A stretch of 64,000 bases of DNA from Hymenopellis radicata (GCA_015501595.1 JADNRX010000002.1:62001-126000); one strand, 5' to 3'. Numbered from the stretch's first letter, positions 12,485 through 24,782 are shown. Numbers and translations are program-made. The notes: a model not told the origin generated them from the sequence alone.

Positions 12485-13781
12485 TCATTGCCCTCGCGTG
12501 CTGCGACGTCGAGAGGATCTCTGAGGCATGACTTCTTCCTCTTCTTCGTCGTCAACTTCCTCCTCGTCTTCGTCAACATCCATGTCAGTAGCCTTCTTCT
12601 TTTTCTTGCCCTTTTGGCTACTCTTTGCTTGTGACGGTCGAGACTGTGATTGATCCTGCGACTGATCCATCGTATGGTCTTCTTCCTCATCACTCTCTTC
12701 GTCACTCTGAGTTTCGACCTGTCGAGTTCGGCGCTTGTGCTCGTCGCCGTCTCGCGCAGCATTCTCTCCGATAGGAATCAGAGGCTGATCGTTGGCGTTT
12801 CTTGGCCAATCAATACTGCACGACGGGCACGTCCCGCGGCGCGTGCGCACGTTCTTGAAACAGTGAAGATGGAGGTGGACTGCGCAGTTTGGTCGATGGC
12901 ACCCAATTCCTTTCGTGACCATCTGCGCGAGTCAGCATCAGAGCGTAGCGCTCGAAAAAACAACATACCTCGTGGCATATAGTACACTCGTAGATCGAGT
13001 CCGGAAAGTTGTCTTTGAGATACGGCGCGAGCTCTTGAGTCGACCTCAAAGATAGAGAATACCTCCCGCGTCTAGATATGCTTCGTTCAATTTGACATCA
13101 CAAGGAAAATAAGAGCTTTACGCACTTGCTTCTGACGAGCCAACCGTTGGTCACAAAACTGGCCAGCACCTTTTCACCTTGAGATTGGCTCATGGTCGGC
13201 TTGATCTGTTTCAGTTCGCGCAGGGCAGCAAAAGACGACACGGAGAACGCGTCGCGGGGCGCGAGCACGATTTGTTCCACCTACGCCGAAATCAGCACAG
13301 CACGACGTCCCAATGTGCGTAGCAACGCACCAAGTTTCTAAAGTACGCAATCTCGCCGACAGAGTATTCCGTTGCGAGTTGGGCAATCTCGTCGCTCTTC
13401 ATGTTGGCCTACAAACTCTCGTTCAAAACGCGTCAATGTTCGGAAGCAAGTAGAGACGCACGAGAATGCACATCTTTTTGCCAGACACTTCATCAAACGC
13501 GAACTTGAATGAAAGATCCAACGCGTCCAGCGACTTGTTCACGTTCGCGATAAAGGCTTCCCAGGACGCGTCGCTGTCAGAGTAGGCAATATCGAGCGAG
13601 TTGTCGGCAGCTGGGGAGCTCGCAGTAAGCTCGAGGGAATCTGCAGACATAATGGCTAGGCCCAACCTTTGACAGCAGCGACACATTTCTTGCGCAGTAC
13701 TCTTGCTAGCTTTTCGGACATGACTCCACGCGAGAGCACTGCCTGCAGAAACAATCGTTGAACATCGCCGGTGGAGGCCAT
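12485..13781 (-). CDS. NSE1: SMC5-SMC6 complex subunit NSE1 (RING-like ubiquitin ligase)
   Basis: Part of the SMC5/6 DNA-repair complex in the nucleus; with NSE3 and NSE4 it forms the kite subcomplex, and its variant RING supports ubiquitin ligase activity. The N-terminus (MASTGDVQRLFLQAVLSRGV) and the middle (FIANVNKSLDALDLSFKF, EIAYFRNLVEQIVLA) align by eye with the NSE1 winged-helix regions. The C-terminal RING-like domain reads YECTICHE, then GIGCHRPNCAVHLHLHCF, then CPSCSIDWP. Six small exons are needed. The first intron is best taken as 13611-13666 (56 nt), because a shorter alternative acceptor would leave only 26 nt. The tail is acidic and ends SRRRSTRGQ. Start at 13781 gives the family N-terminus. 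Confidence 0.9.
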
Positions 13782-14043
13782 TCTGTGTATGTCGACGATG
13801 GAAGAGCAGAGAAAAAGCGCGAGCGTAACGAGTACGTGATGTGACTGAGAATCACGCCTCTCTATACATGGTATCAAAACTACTTACTTATCGACATATA
13901 GGAATGTACTGTATATTACAACGTAGCACTGTCTAATTTTCAATAGATAGCGGCGTGGTAAGGGTAAAAAAAAGTAAGCAAAGGATGAGTGAAAGCGTCC
14001 CGGAGGTACAAGTAGTGTAATATAATGTCTAAATAAGTAGATG

Positions 14044-16142
14044 TTAAAAGAACCGTCTCTTGCCGGCCTTCTCGTCAACAGTGACCTTGACGTGGACGTG
14101 ATTTGGCTTGTCTGAGCAGGAGCAGGGCCGAATACCCTTGAGCCACTCATCTCCGTCGTCCTCTTCACAGTCGTGATCCACGCAGTATTCACCGTCTCCG
14201 GCCCCAAGTGAAGCATCACATCCGCATAATAACCGACTTCCCTTGCCTTTACCCTTGAGTAAATCTGTGAGAGTACAACGGGAGAGGGTTCCACGAACAA
14301 CATCCTGCGCAAGGCAGGCCGTGTTTCGCGAGGTAGCAAACGGAAGATACTTTCTGCACCGCCTCCATGAAAAGTCGTAACAGAATCGGTGCGTTGCCGC
14401 CGTTTGGGAGTTTCGCGTATAGTAGCGTCATTGATGATATTGACGGCATCAGCGACGGCCTTGCGGTCTACGACAGCCATGGTGGAAGCTCGTGCACGCT
14501 CTGGATGAGGACGAGGGGTGGCAAGAACCTCTTCGCTGGGGCTGGCGCCGCCGGATGGGAAAACCTGGACGACATATGCACCTATACGCGGACTTCTAAG
14601 TGGTAGTGATTCTGTTGAAGAACCTGGACGGTCAAAGACGCGAACTGAAGGATCCTCAGGTGGACCATTTGAGGTATCAGAGGATAAAAGTGTGGATATC
14701 CGCGGACTATGGGGACTCATCATGGGGAGGGTAGCGGTGCTATGGCTGACGGGGCCATCGTACTCGTTGAAGGTAAAGTCGCGGATATTGAGGATAGCAT
14801 CACGTGACGGAGGATCTGTTATTGCGGTAGACTCGGTGTCGGTGATATCATCGGAGTCACTAGAATTGAGGGAAGAGGTAGTTTCTGGTTCGGAGTTGAT
14901 GGTGGATGGTAGGGCGGCGAGGGAGGTGGCGGCCCGCTCCGGCGGGGCAGGTAGGGCGGGAGAACAGGGGGACGACGGCATTGTCAGGCCGCGCTTAGCC
15001 GGCTTCCGGGGCGGCGGGGTGCACGCAACGGAGAGATCCGGATGGGCGTTGACAAAGGCGCGGAAGGACGGGTCTTGCTTGGGATCTGGGATTTTCCACG
15101 GGAAGCGACGTAGAACCATACACAGAAAGATGATCGCCACACTCCACACGTCGGACTTGCGTGGGTCGTAAGAATCGGACGATAGCACCTCGGGCGCAAG
15201 GTACGGGTCGCTCCCGACGATGCCCGATGCAGGCGTGTGGGACGACTTGCCTGGATAATGGAAGACAGTCGCCGTCCCAAAGTCAATGAGCTTCACAATG
15301 TTGTTGGTGGTCATCACGCAGTTGTCAAGCTTGATGTCCCGATGTGCGAGGCCGAGTTCGTGGAGATAGTCTACGCCATCGCAAATCTGCCGAAATACGC
15401 AGTATATCTCGGGTCGACACATCTTGCCAGACATGACGACCGAAAAAAGGTCGTAGGGGGCGTACTCCATGACCTGGCCTGCATGAGCAACAGCGAGGCA
15501 GCGTCAGAGCCTGCTCACCTCGTAGTAATGGCCGTGGTCTGATACGATATCTACCGTCTCGATAATATTCGGATGCTTCAGCGTCGACCCAACACAAAAC
15601 TCGGCAGTCACTTTTTTCTGATACTCTTTTTCAGACTCGCCAGCCCGCTTCGGTCGAAACTCTTTCACTGCAAAGATGTTGCCCCCATTCTTGGGGCTCG
15701 CCTTGATCAGCCGCACAGTACCACCAGCACCAGAGCCCAACACCCGTCCCCACTTGCCATACTTTTTAGACAGATGTGCATGCGTCGCCTCCTGCAGAGA
15801 CGGTGTAGAGATACCAGATGCACGGGTCGGATGCGGTGTAGAGGGCGGTACCAAAGTTTCTGAAGGAGCAGGCGACGGTCGTTGTGACACGGTGGTAGAT
15901 GTTCCAGGTGACGGTGTCCGCTGCTTCTTGAACAGCGGGTGGTCGTCGTGGATGTGATGGTTGAGAAAGCGCTTCAGGTCATGCAGCGCTCCATGTTTCT
16001 GGGCAGTCACAGAGGCAGGACTACCTCCTGGACCGCCGTTTATTGACGCCTTGCGCGGGAATCTGAACCGCGACTCATTCCGGGGCGATGGCGGCGCTTC
16101 CACCATGGTTGGCGAGGGAGGGGCAAGTGACGATGAAGGCAT
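14044..16142 (-). CDS. Ser/Thr protein kinase, HAL4/SAT4 (NPR1) family, frame break near C-terminus
   Basis: Fungus-specific kinases of this family regulate potassium and nutrient transporters at the plasma membrane. The N-terminal 150 residues are disordered (Ser/Pro-rich). The kinase domain has a glycine loop [11 protein letters not shown], the VAIK-type lysine in [17 protein letters not shown], the DFGT activation-loop start, and APEVLSSD. One 5' intron (acceptor ccag before [10 protein letters not shown]) joins the first two exons. A long Ser/Thr/Pro insertion sits within the C-lobe region. After RRMLFVEPS the open frame runs into unrelated sequence, while the frame one base away continues as [13 protein letters not shown] and then LLCGC, ending KAGKRRFF with a stop at 14044-14046. 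A base is missing in the GGG run at 14280-14282; no intron fits. It is either a sequencing error or a true C-terminal truncation. Confidence 0.85.
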
Positions 16143-16240
16143 AACGTAGGTTTCGGCCCGATATAAGTGGGGGTAGAAAATACCCTTTCTTATTCAGCAA
16201 TCTAATCTCCACTATCTCCTGGACTATGTCTCCGAACCCG

Positions 16241-18584
16241 TCACTCCGGCTCATCTTCCCTCTTTCGCTTCATGTCCCGGGTCACCTTATGCTGTGCCGC
16301 CTCATGCTTCGCCAGCTCTATCGGCACCTTGCTCACCGGACTCTTACTGATCTCCTGTCGCAACTCGTACATCACCTCGTCGTCGTCGTTGTTCAAAAAG
16401 GTAATCGCTGTCCCCAGCTTTCCTGCTCGGCCAGTTCGCCCTATACGATGAACATATGCCTCGATCGTGTTCGCCATCTGGTAGTTGATCACAAGGCTGA
16501 CGTCCTGCACATCAATTCCGCGACCGGCAAGATCAGTCGCAACAAGGATGTCGCTCTCCCCGGTACGGAGCGCCTGGAGCGCAGCCTCACGCTGCTCCTG
16601 GTTCTTACCGCTGTGCAGTGTGGACGCATTCCACTGTCAATGTCCGTCAGCAAGAATAGATTCACTATATAATCCACCCACGTTGGCCCGTTGCAAATCC
16701 TTGGCCACCATGTCGGCCGTCTTTTTCTGGTTCACAAACACAATTATCGGTGAGGCATATTCGCCGCTGTTTAGGACCTCCAGCATTCGGAGCCTACAAA
16801 AGTATTATTAGTCTCCCTATCAGCCAGAAAACGTGCTTCACGCACCTCTTCTTCTCATCTCCACTGACAAACTCCACTCTCTGTTCAACCGTATCCACAG
16901 CTCGGCCGGCCTCACCTATCGTTATAATCGCCGCCTTCTTCAGGTACTTACGAGCAAGCCGTTCTACCGCCGCAGGCATCGTCGCGGAGAACAATGTTGT
17001 CACCCGTGTCCGTCCTTTTCGTACCACAGCCCCGTCTACATCCATAGCACTGCCCGAATCTTCACCCTCCATCGTTTCGGACGGCAGCGCATCAAGAATA
17101 AATGTCAGGTCTGCCTCGAATCCGAGATTCACCATCCGGTCCGCTTCATCCATGACCACATAGCGGCACTGTGATAACACTAACACATGCCTCTCAATCA
17201 CGTCCTTGAGTCGGCCTGGAGTCGCGATAATGATTTCGGCCCCCTCACGCAAATTGAATTGCTGCTCCTCGACTGCGCGCTGTACCCGAATCAGAATTTC
17301 TAGTGTCAAGGAATTTATCAAAGTGCTTACCCCTCCGACTATCGAAACACATCGATATCCCAACGGACTGGCAAACTTGCGTGCCTCGCTCTCTATCTGT
17401 TGTGCCAATTCACGCGTCGGTGCGAGAATCAGCGCATACGGACCCAGATGCCGGTTATCGTCATTCAACTTCGGGAGATGCAAGATGAATGACAGCATAG
17501 GTATCACAAACGCTGCCGTCTTACCAGAACCTGCAAATCATGAAAATCTAGTCTTTAAAATTTAGGAACAACTCACCAGTCTCTGCGATACCGATAATAT
17601 CTCGATTCATCAAGCCAATTGGGATGGCTTGCCTCTGAATCGGCGAGGGCTCTTTGTATCCTATAGCTTCTATACAGTCCAGTAACTCCCTTGGAATATC
17701 GGATTCGTTCCAACTTCTCAAAGGATGGGGAATATTGCCACCCCGCGCGCCAATGCTAAAGTCTTCTCTGAAAATTCGCCAGTCACGTTCCTTCATTTCG
17801 TGCAGCGGCTTCTCAGACCAATGTCGCTCGTCTATGATGGTTGACCTTCTTTCCATTGCATCCCGTCCACCATCGTCAATACCGGCGAGATGTCCGCGGC
17901 CAAACATGACTTGCGGCGTATTCTGCGCAATTGGTGCAATGTTCTCGGTTGCAAACGTATCGTCCGTAGCATCCCAGTCAAAGACAAACTTGCGGTCATT
18001 CATTTTGCGAATTTTGCGTTTCTTCTGACCGACCCCGAGATACCGAGATCGAACGGCGTCAAGCTCTGAAGAAGACATGGATGTGGCAGGCGCAGTGGAT
18101 GTTGGCGCTGTTGGCTGAGGTGGAGGAGCCATAGATGTGCTACCGTTAGAGGGCGTTGTAGGCGTGGATCTACCACGGTCGGCGCGAGGTCCGGTGGGAG
18201 CATTGGCAGGAGGCGGTCCAGGCCTTTGCCTTGAAGTGGAATTGTCTATAACCAAAGTCGTTAATTACTTGGTCGTCAATATCAGGCGTGTGACATACGT
18301 CTGGAAGGCGGCATGCGCTGCTCGCGGTCTTTGGCCCTTATCTGGGCCTCTAGGGCATCTCTTTCCTTGCGGGCATTCTCCTCTCGCTCCTTGGCCTCGC
18401 GAATCTCAGCAGCTCGTTTAGCAATAGCAACCTTTGCGCGTTCCTCTTTCGACAAGAATTTGGGCTGCAGAAAGGTCAGAATGGCACCACAAATGAAACA
18501 CGATCGTACCTTTGCAGCTGCCTCTTTCTCGGCCTTTTGTTTCGCCAGCAACGTCTCGATAGACAAGGGACCGTTACGACTCAT
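16241..18584 (-). CDS. PRP28: DEAD-box pre-mRNA splicing ATPase PRP28
   Basis: Helicase that displaces U1 snRNP from the 5' splice site so that U6 can pair, in the nucleus. The N-terminus [20 protein letters not shown] and a charged coiled-coil ([14 protein letters not shown]) match PRP28/DDX23. The linker has the conserved [13 protein letters not shown]. The Q motif region is [15 protein letters not shown], motif Ia is [10 protein letters not shown], motif Ib is ATPGRLKD, and motif II is MDEAD (Val-Val-Met before it). Motif III is FSATMP, and motif VI is [13 protein letters not shown]. About seven introns are needed; the GKT of motif I is rebuilt over the intron near 17530-17575. Start at 18584 lies only 54 bp from the start of the divergent EF-hand-like gene. 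Confidence 0.93.
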
Positions 18585-18638
18585 GGTGTCAAGAGTCAAG
18601 ATGAACCACGTGCTCCGATCATTCTCTCTCCTTCGACG
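18585..18638. promoter_or_regulatory. Very short divergent promoter
   Basis: Only 54 bp separate the PRP28 start codon (minus) from the start codon at 18639 (plus). The two transcripts must have very short or overlapping leaders, or one start is further downstream. Confidence 0.45.
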
Positions 18639-19300
18639 ATGAGCGAACACAAAGTCAAGCTGCTGGACGACGATGGCGATATCACTATCGAGGTTAGTCC
18701 TACAGGTTTGGATATAAAATTTGATCTCAAGGGCGTAGCTGGAGACCGCTCTCAAACACATCTTTGAAAAATACGCTGTTGATGGACTCATGACGCGTGA
18801 AAAAATTCGACAGTGGTCCAAGGACACTAACGGAGAGGAGAATGCGCTCAGCGAAGATAGCATCGATGAAATAATCGAGTTCATGGATGTGGATGAAGCC
18901 AACAATCTCACGTTCGTCCTCCTCGCCCTACTTGTCGACTTTTGTGTACCAAGTCAGAAATATTCAGTTTCAAGGGTTTCCTCCAAATCTACCAACTCCA
19001 AACCGAGAATGACGCTGCAGAAACACTCAGAGATTTGGTGCGTTCCGCTCTTCCACGGAATCTGCTCAGCAACCCGTGTATTCTTAGGAAAAAGGCTCGC
19101 TGACGTTGCCTGTGGGATCGCTATCGATAGCGATAGCGATGCAACCTTTTACGGCAGAAAACTCCCACGCCCCGATGACATCAGCTGCTGCCGGTTGCCG
19201 GAGGACGAGGGTTCGAGTCTTGACTGTGTTCCTTGAGCATAGGAGCCGTTCGTACCCGTATTCCTCGACGACAGCATGTATAGCAAATTATGAGGTGTAA
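18639..19300 (+). CDS. Small EF-hand-like protein (3' end uncertain)
   Basis: Starts MSEHKVKLLDDDGDITIE, then after an intron with donor gttagt continues LETALKHIFEKYAVDGLMT, REKIRQWSKDTNGEE and DEIIEFMDVDEANNLTF. Another intron leads to KGFLQIYQLQTENDAAETLR. The helix-loop-helix spacing with D/N/E-rich loops resembles fungal EF-hand domain proteins of about 110 residues. Calcium binding is inferred, not certain, because the loops are not perfect. After the next intron the expected end of the family (DLEKLGY-like) is not found in one frame. The frame I chose runs to 19300, the other alternative to 19236, and a frame error or wrong splice is possible. Confidence 0.6.
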
Positions 19301-19849
19301 ACGATACCATAGCTATGGTTTGACAGCAATTTTGACAATTTTCAAGACATTCCTTGTGTTATGAGACCTGGAGAAGAAGTGTGGCGGCTCAAACTGTGAG
19401 CAAGTACTAGTATGCACCCAAGCCACTCCCAGGACTAGGATTATAGTATTGTTACATGCCTTGCAGTCAATCAATGGAATTTAGGAAGTCCATCCTTCGT
19501 GAGGTTGCTTTGTGTGCGTGAGCTAAAATATCGCTATGTATTTAAACTCCGACTTGGCAGTGGGAAAGTAATGAACATTTTGCGTTCTTTTCGGGCTCAT
19601 CCTATGGCTTTGACTTTTTTGATTCTCAGACTATCAGTACGCAAGAGTGCCACGTTAAATTGACGCGCCGTCAGGCGCCCCCGATAAATTGCATTAAAGC
19701 ACATCGCTATCTCACGGCGGGGCAGCCGAACTCGGACATTCCCGCGCATCAGTGATCGGACATTAAGTCCGGGTGTCGTTCACGCCTTGCATTCTGGCAA
19801 CTTCGGGCATGCTTGTAGAGGCACCACAGCGAGCAAGATGGGCACAAGC

Positions 19850-19925
19850 ATTCTCTTCTTTCTCTCTCTCCTCTCCTCTCCTTCCTTTTCTTTTTCTTTT
19901 CTTTTTTTTCTTTTTTCTTTTAATT
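19850..19925 (+). repeat. Polypyrimidine (CT/T) tract
   Basis: About 75 nt almost wholly of C and T on the plus strand, changing from CT-rich to T-rich (long runs of T broken by single C). Such mirror-like tracts can form triplex DNA and are prone to length error. Confidence 0.8.
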
Positions 19926-22033
19926 TTTCGCAAACTCCTGCCCACAAGCACCGTTATCGAGCCGGAAAAACACGGCTATAACTTAGCCGACTTGTTCACA
20001 AAATTTAATTAATTAATTATCTTCTCCGGCCGATTGCCGGATGGAGGCGGTGCGCTTTATTGGGCGGGGCCAAGCCCGGGAGACGGACCTACATGTGTCT
20101 ACATTGGCCAATGACGGAATCGTTAGCCTTCTGACCTTGGCCGAGCCCCACACCGGATCTTTAGCAATTTCACTTCCGTCCCCTTGGCAAGTGCTACGCT
20201 CTGTCGTCGTGGCTCTCAATGGCTATCTGAAACGAGGTTAATGCAAAATTTGAAGCTTGGGTGGAGCTTGGCGTGGCGCCCTAACGCACAAAGGCCGCCC
20301 CCTTGTGGACAACGTCAGAGCACAACATCCATGCCAAGGGGCCGACGTTCAGCCTATCTCTTTCAATCTGACGTTGCCGATTATCCGCTGAACCACACGA
20401 ACGTGGTCTGCATACTTTTCCAACAATTCCCGAAGCGAAATGCTACTTCGCTATACGACCTCTGATTGACTATCGTTGTTAATAGTGTGTTCCGATCAGC
20501 AACCCGAGCGATGCGGTCAAGGACGTGAATAAGCCTCCCCTGCTCCAACCTGAACGCATATGGACAACCCGTATCCATGTGCCGGTGTGCACTAGCGCAT
20601 CACGGTGGCGTTGCGCATCCCGAAGCGATAATTGTTCCCCATGTGGGTGTCGTCAGTTCCTTCCTGAGTCTGGCCCGTGATTTTTTTTGACATTGACAAG
20701 CTGACATCTCGTCAATCGCTCCGTGAACGCGAAGTTGGCGAGTTCGATTCTTCTGTCAACTCTGAAGTTTAGGAACCGGGTGGTTGGCAGACTGGGGCGC
20801 CAGAACAGATCAGAACAGGTTCACACGAGTGAAAAATAACAGTGTTTGGGGTATTCTGTGAAACGGAGTTGCGTGGATCGTTGGTTCTCAATTTGATGCT
20901 TCTACTTCTACTTAGCATATGCGCGGGGAGCTTAGGATAACGTTGACATGTCCAGACGTCTTTAGGGAATAGCGCAGCACACTCGACTACCGAAAAGCAC
21001 ACGTTCGTCGTTGATCTGAAGACCGCAGAGGCCTTTCGGCTAACAACGGAAAATAAGCACACGCGACTCGGACACCTGTACTGTATGTCAGCGTATTGGG
21101 CTCATTTTTCGGAACCCATAGTTCCCCAATTCTGATTCAGAGTATTTTGTCGGTAAGCGAGACCCAGTCTTATCTGATTCGGCTTGGTGGCAATGTGGCG
21201 CTACCAACGCCACAGGCTTAAAGTTCGTCCTTTTCTCAGAGGCCGGAATATTCCGATAATCTACGATGGACGTTCGCCGACAATAAATCGATGTGATGCG
21301 AACGAGCTGTTGTGAAGGAATGCCAGCGCTACCGCAGTTACATCACAAACCGGCGAATTCATACACCACGAGTCCAAGTGCGGGAACGTTGACTGACTGA
21401 GACGAGTAGTTAGCGCGTGATTAAGTGGCATGCATCTTACTCGTTTTCCACGTTTTCACTTTTCTCAAACTGTCCTATAGTCTTGTCTGTAATGTGGCGT
21501 AGAAAATTGATAATGTGCTCCCTGCAAAGTTCGAGAGCAGCGGGAAGGTAGGACCCTTTTATTTCCATTTTCAGGTTGCTTTGTCGTCGGAGGGTGTGTT
21601 TGTTCCGTGTACGTTATTAATTTATACCCCATACGACCACTATTGGAGCAGACTGTTATAGAATCAAGGAATCGTCTCGAAGACATTACTTTCGACTCTC
21701 AGGCTCATGAAATGACACCAGTATACTGGAAAGGGCTGTATTCGACTCTTTTCTTGGACTAGGACTGCCATAAGCGTCAAGGGACTCTGTGACCGTCGTC
21801 ATGTGTCGCACGGTGACTGACAGAGATTCATTCAGCGCCCGAACGCCATGCTCACGGTAATATGGTAAGATTTCGTTTTGCCTGAGTTCTCAGCTCGCCC
21901 GTACCAGGGACCCTTTTACTGTGCCAATTGCCCTAATCCCTACTAGAGCGAAACATGTTTCGTCCCTCGTCGCTTTCCCAAGGAGCCCATTCACCTCCCC
22001 CAAGATTTTGGCATCATTCACGTATTTGATCCA

Positions 22034-22216
22034 TCACCCAAGGATGTCCGTCTGAACTCGGATTCTATCTAATACCGCCGTCACTTGTAACGTGAATTGT
22101 TCCAAATTCTCAGCATCCAAGTATTCATTTAGTATTATTTTATAGGCCTTGCGCTTTATTTCCACCAGCGTCTCTGATGAATCAATAACATTTCCCAGCC
22201 TCCCCTTGATTGCCAT
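22034..22216 (-). other. Orphan 60-codon open frame, possibly element relic
   Basis: Encodes a charged, helix-prone peptide (VEIKRKAYKIILNEYLDAEN, then VTAVLDRIRVQTDILG) with no stop-free extension on either side and no obvious splice partners. Its composition is more protein-like than the other short frames here. It could be a fragment of a decayed retroelement gag or host gene; I do not recognise it. Confidence 0.2.
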
Positions 22217-22722
22217 TGGGCCCTAGAAACTCACGCTTTTTGCCACATTTACCACGTTGCCTCTTCCTCCGTTTGACCGAACTAAAAGGGACTACTATTC
22301 CGCATGATGATCTCAGTCACCTCCTACCTACTACAAAACTGCGTATTGTCCCACGGGAAGATCTTCACGCAATGTACCGCTGATGAGAGACGTCCACTGT
22401 GTGGCGTAAGTTGCAACTCCCGTGTACGAACGAAAATTCTGATGTCGGCATGAGCCTTTCAGTGTCTTCAGACGCTTGATCGACGACCATGCATCATTTC
22501 TTCCTAGTTACTCCCCGAAGATTTTTTTGATACTCTGATGCATTGAGAACGCACCCGTCGCTTGCTTTAGTAGTTTTCTATCTTTTCTAGGCTACTATCA
22601 TCCCTTCTAGGAACGGTGATGGTGGCCTGAGGTACAAGACGCGTCTCAGAAGTTTTGAATCGCGTTCCCTGTAGTACACTCCATGAATAGAACTATGTTG
22701 CAAATACATACAGCGAATAGAC

Positions 22723-24250
22723 TTATAATTCATCCAACGGCCGAGAATCCTCCGCTTCCTCTTCAGCATCCTTGACGTTGATTCCAGCCGACTTTAATAT
22801 ATCCACCAGCCGGTCCATCAACACTCCGTTGTCGTCTCCCAGTTCTTCGTCCTCAAGTAAATCTTCCAAGGGTAGATCTTCGACGAATTCCACCATCACG
22901 GCACCATCATCGGAGAGAACCAACTTTCCATTTGCAAGATGCGCGCCCTCGACGCCCTGACCGGAGCCCAGGAGCATATTCATGGCCTTCTTGAGGATAT
23001 CATCAACCTGTTGATTATTACCTGGCGCGCCGGTCTTGCCGCTATCCTTTGCAGGAGGGGGAAGCTCGGCTTTGGGTCTGACCAATTTTCGTGGAAAGTC
23101 CTGTGCCTCTTTTCCGTCGATGCCGGTTTCCGTAAGTTGGCCGTCACTAACCACCTCCCGGCATTGTATGTAGGCTTGTTCAGTAACATCGCGGGTGCTT
23201 TTGAAGCCAGGCTCACTACAGAGCCTTGGTGTGTTGATGACGAGCACGTAAGAACAAGTCTTGGCCTCTTTTACAAAAAGGATGGTGTCGGACATGGCCA
23301 TCGAGCAGTGGAACTGTTTGAAAACTTGATACGATAGTTGATGAAATGCCACGGGAGAAGTACCTGAACTTGAACCTCGCGTGGTTTACCAGATTTGTCG
23401 CAGAGGGTGCCGTCACCCCACGTTTGGACGAGGTAGCGGGATCCGCCTCCACCATGAGCCAACTCTATGGAACCTTCACGGACGGCAATATCGGTGCTAG
23501 TTTGTGGGGCCTTCCCGAGGGTGTACGATTCGTACTGCAGATGTGACGGGTTAGATGGAGGCGTCATCGTGGGAGAGAGAACGCGCTTTTGGATCTTCCT
23601 CGGGTTTGTAGCCTCCTGCGAAAGCGAAAGTAAATATATGCCCATGGAACAATAAGAACGTCGAGACGCACCGGGTGCCGTGCCGTGTGGGTTTATGCGC
23701 TCTTTAAACTGGCGGATTTCCGCGTTGTGACAGTAAGAATACGTGAACCAGCCTTGACGGTGCTGTACGCGATGTGAGCAAGGATCCATGGGGCGAGAGA
23801 GGTATAACAACGGACGTATAGACAGCTCCCAGTGAGAGGCTCCAGCAGAGACCAGCTATGGGCCGGAGAAACCTCCAGTTCTGCTTCTGCTTCTGGGGCC
23901 GAGGAAGCCGGCGGGTCGAGCGGCTTTGGTATGAGACAGAGATACGAGTCGTTTGGGCCCATTTTCATCTGCTCTAGAGAGTAGCTGTGTGGAATTGGCT
24001 CTGTAACGAGCTCGTCGGCATCGGAGGACGCGATCTCGCGGTGTGACTGGAATGGCTGGTCGAGAAACTCGAGCTGGCCACCTCGGAGACCATCATGGAG
24101 CCATTTCTGGGCGGTTTCGTTGCGCAGCGGCAAGTGGGAAAGGAAGGAGACCTTGTATTTCGGAAATGCATATGTATCCTCGGGCAACGAGTGCAGCAGA
24201 CGGCCAAATGAGAGGCGGCAGAACAGGGCAAGGAGCAGGAAGGACTGCAT
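22723..24250 (-). CDS. YOS9: ER quality-control lectin YOS9/OS-9
   Basis: Recognises trimmed N-glycans on misfolded proteins in the ER lumen and hands them to the HRD1 ubiquitin ligase for ER-associated degradation. Start at 24250 gives a signal peptide (MQSFLLLALFCRLSFG). After KMGPNDSYLCLIP the MRH domain begins: GSCLY spliced to HRQGWFTYSYC, which carries the W-x-Y-x-C of OS-9 lectins, then IRQFKER. Further MRH parts are YLVQTWGDGTLCD, VQVQFHC, and CSYVLVINTPRLC with cysteines for the domain disulphides. The C-terminal part is acidic, and the protein ends RPLDEL. That is close to the HDEL retention signal of yeast Yos9 but with a leucine at the His position. About four introns, all with clean joins. 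Confidence 0.88.
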
Positions 24251-24782
24251 GATGATGATGGGCCTGCTACGTGTGTTGTCCAGAAAGGCAGTCACCTTCA
24301 ACGGCGGACGGGGTGAGCTCCAGCCGACGTCCTCGATCAAAGCTGCCCTGCCCCGGATCAGTCGGCAACGAAACCTTGTTACCTCGGTGCTGTTGTACTT
24401 GTGGTCCTGACCAGTCCCGGGCACTACAGACGACGACTGACAGTGTATCTAGCAATTCTCGCTCCATGACACGAAGCTACGACCCAAGCAGGACGATTTC
24501 CCTGCGTCCCATATATGGTAACTTCCCATTTAAGTGTGGGAGAGATCCAAGATCACTCACCTCCAGATGTAAATCAGAAAGTCGCATTTTACGTGAGTCG
24601 ATTCCAACCCCAAAGTGAAGATGAGATAATAATCAATTATCTATTATAATCCACCCATCCAATGCACAATTCATTCAGTTGATTAGAGGTTATTCAGTCG
24701 AATTCTTCTATATTCGGCATCGAGGTTCATTTGTGCCATTAAAGCCGTTCCACCATCCTCGCCCTCATTTTCCCTCCCGACC
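24251..24782. other. Divergent intergenic region
   Basis: 532 bp between the YOS9 start and the AT-hook gene start. It must hold both promoters. Short frames on both strands show no conserved features. Confidence 0.5.

Larger units (their letters stand above)
19301..22722. other. Gene-poor island, 3.4 kb
   Basis: The longest stretch without a supportable gene. Open frames are all short and show no recognised family or plausible exon chain. It holds a polypyrimidine tract at 19850-19925 followed by an AT-rich TTAATTAATTAAT-type patch near 20006-20020. It may be a degraded mobile element or a heterochromatic spacer, but I see no terminal repeats. Confidence 0.5.

Noticed and set aside
13611..13666. 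A 26-nt intron in NSE1
   Set aside because: Too short for a spliceosomal intron; the later acceptor at 13611 gives a normal 56-nt intron and keeps the frame.
14518..15171. A 217-codon plus-strand frame inside the kinase gene
   Set aside because: It lies antisense to the conserved kinase domain and has no protein-like features.
20735..20765. Another tRNA B-box-like GTTCGATTC
   Set aside because: The stem pairs badly and there is no matching A-box upstream.
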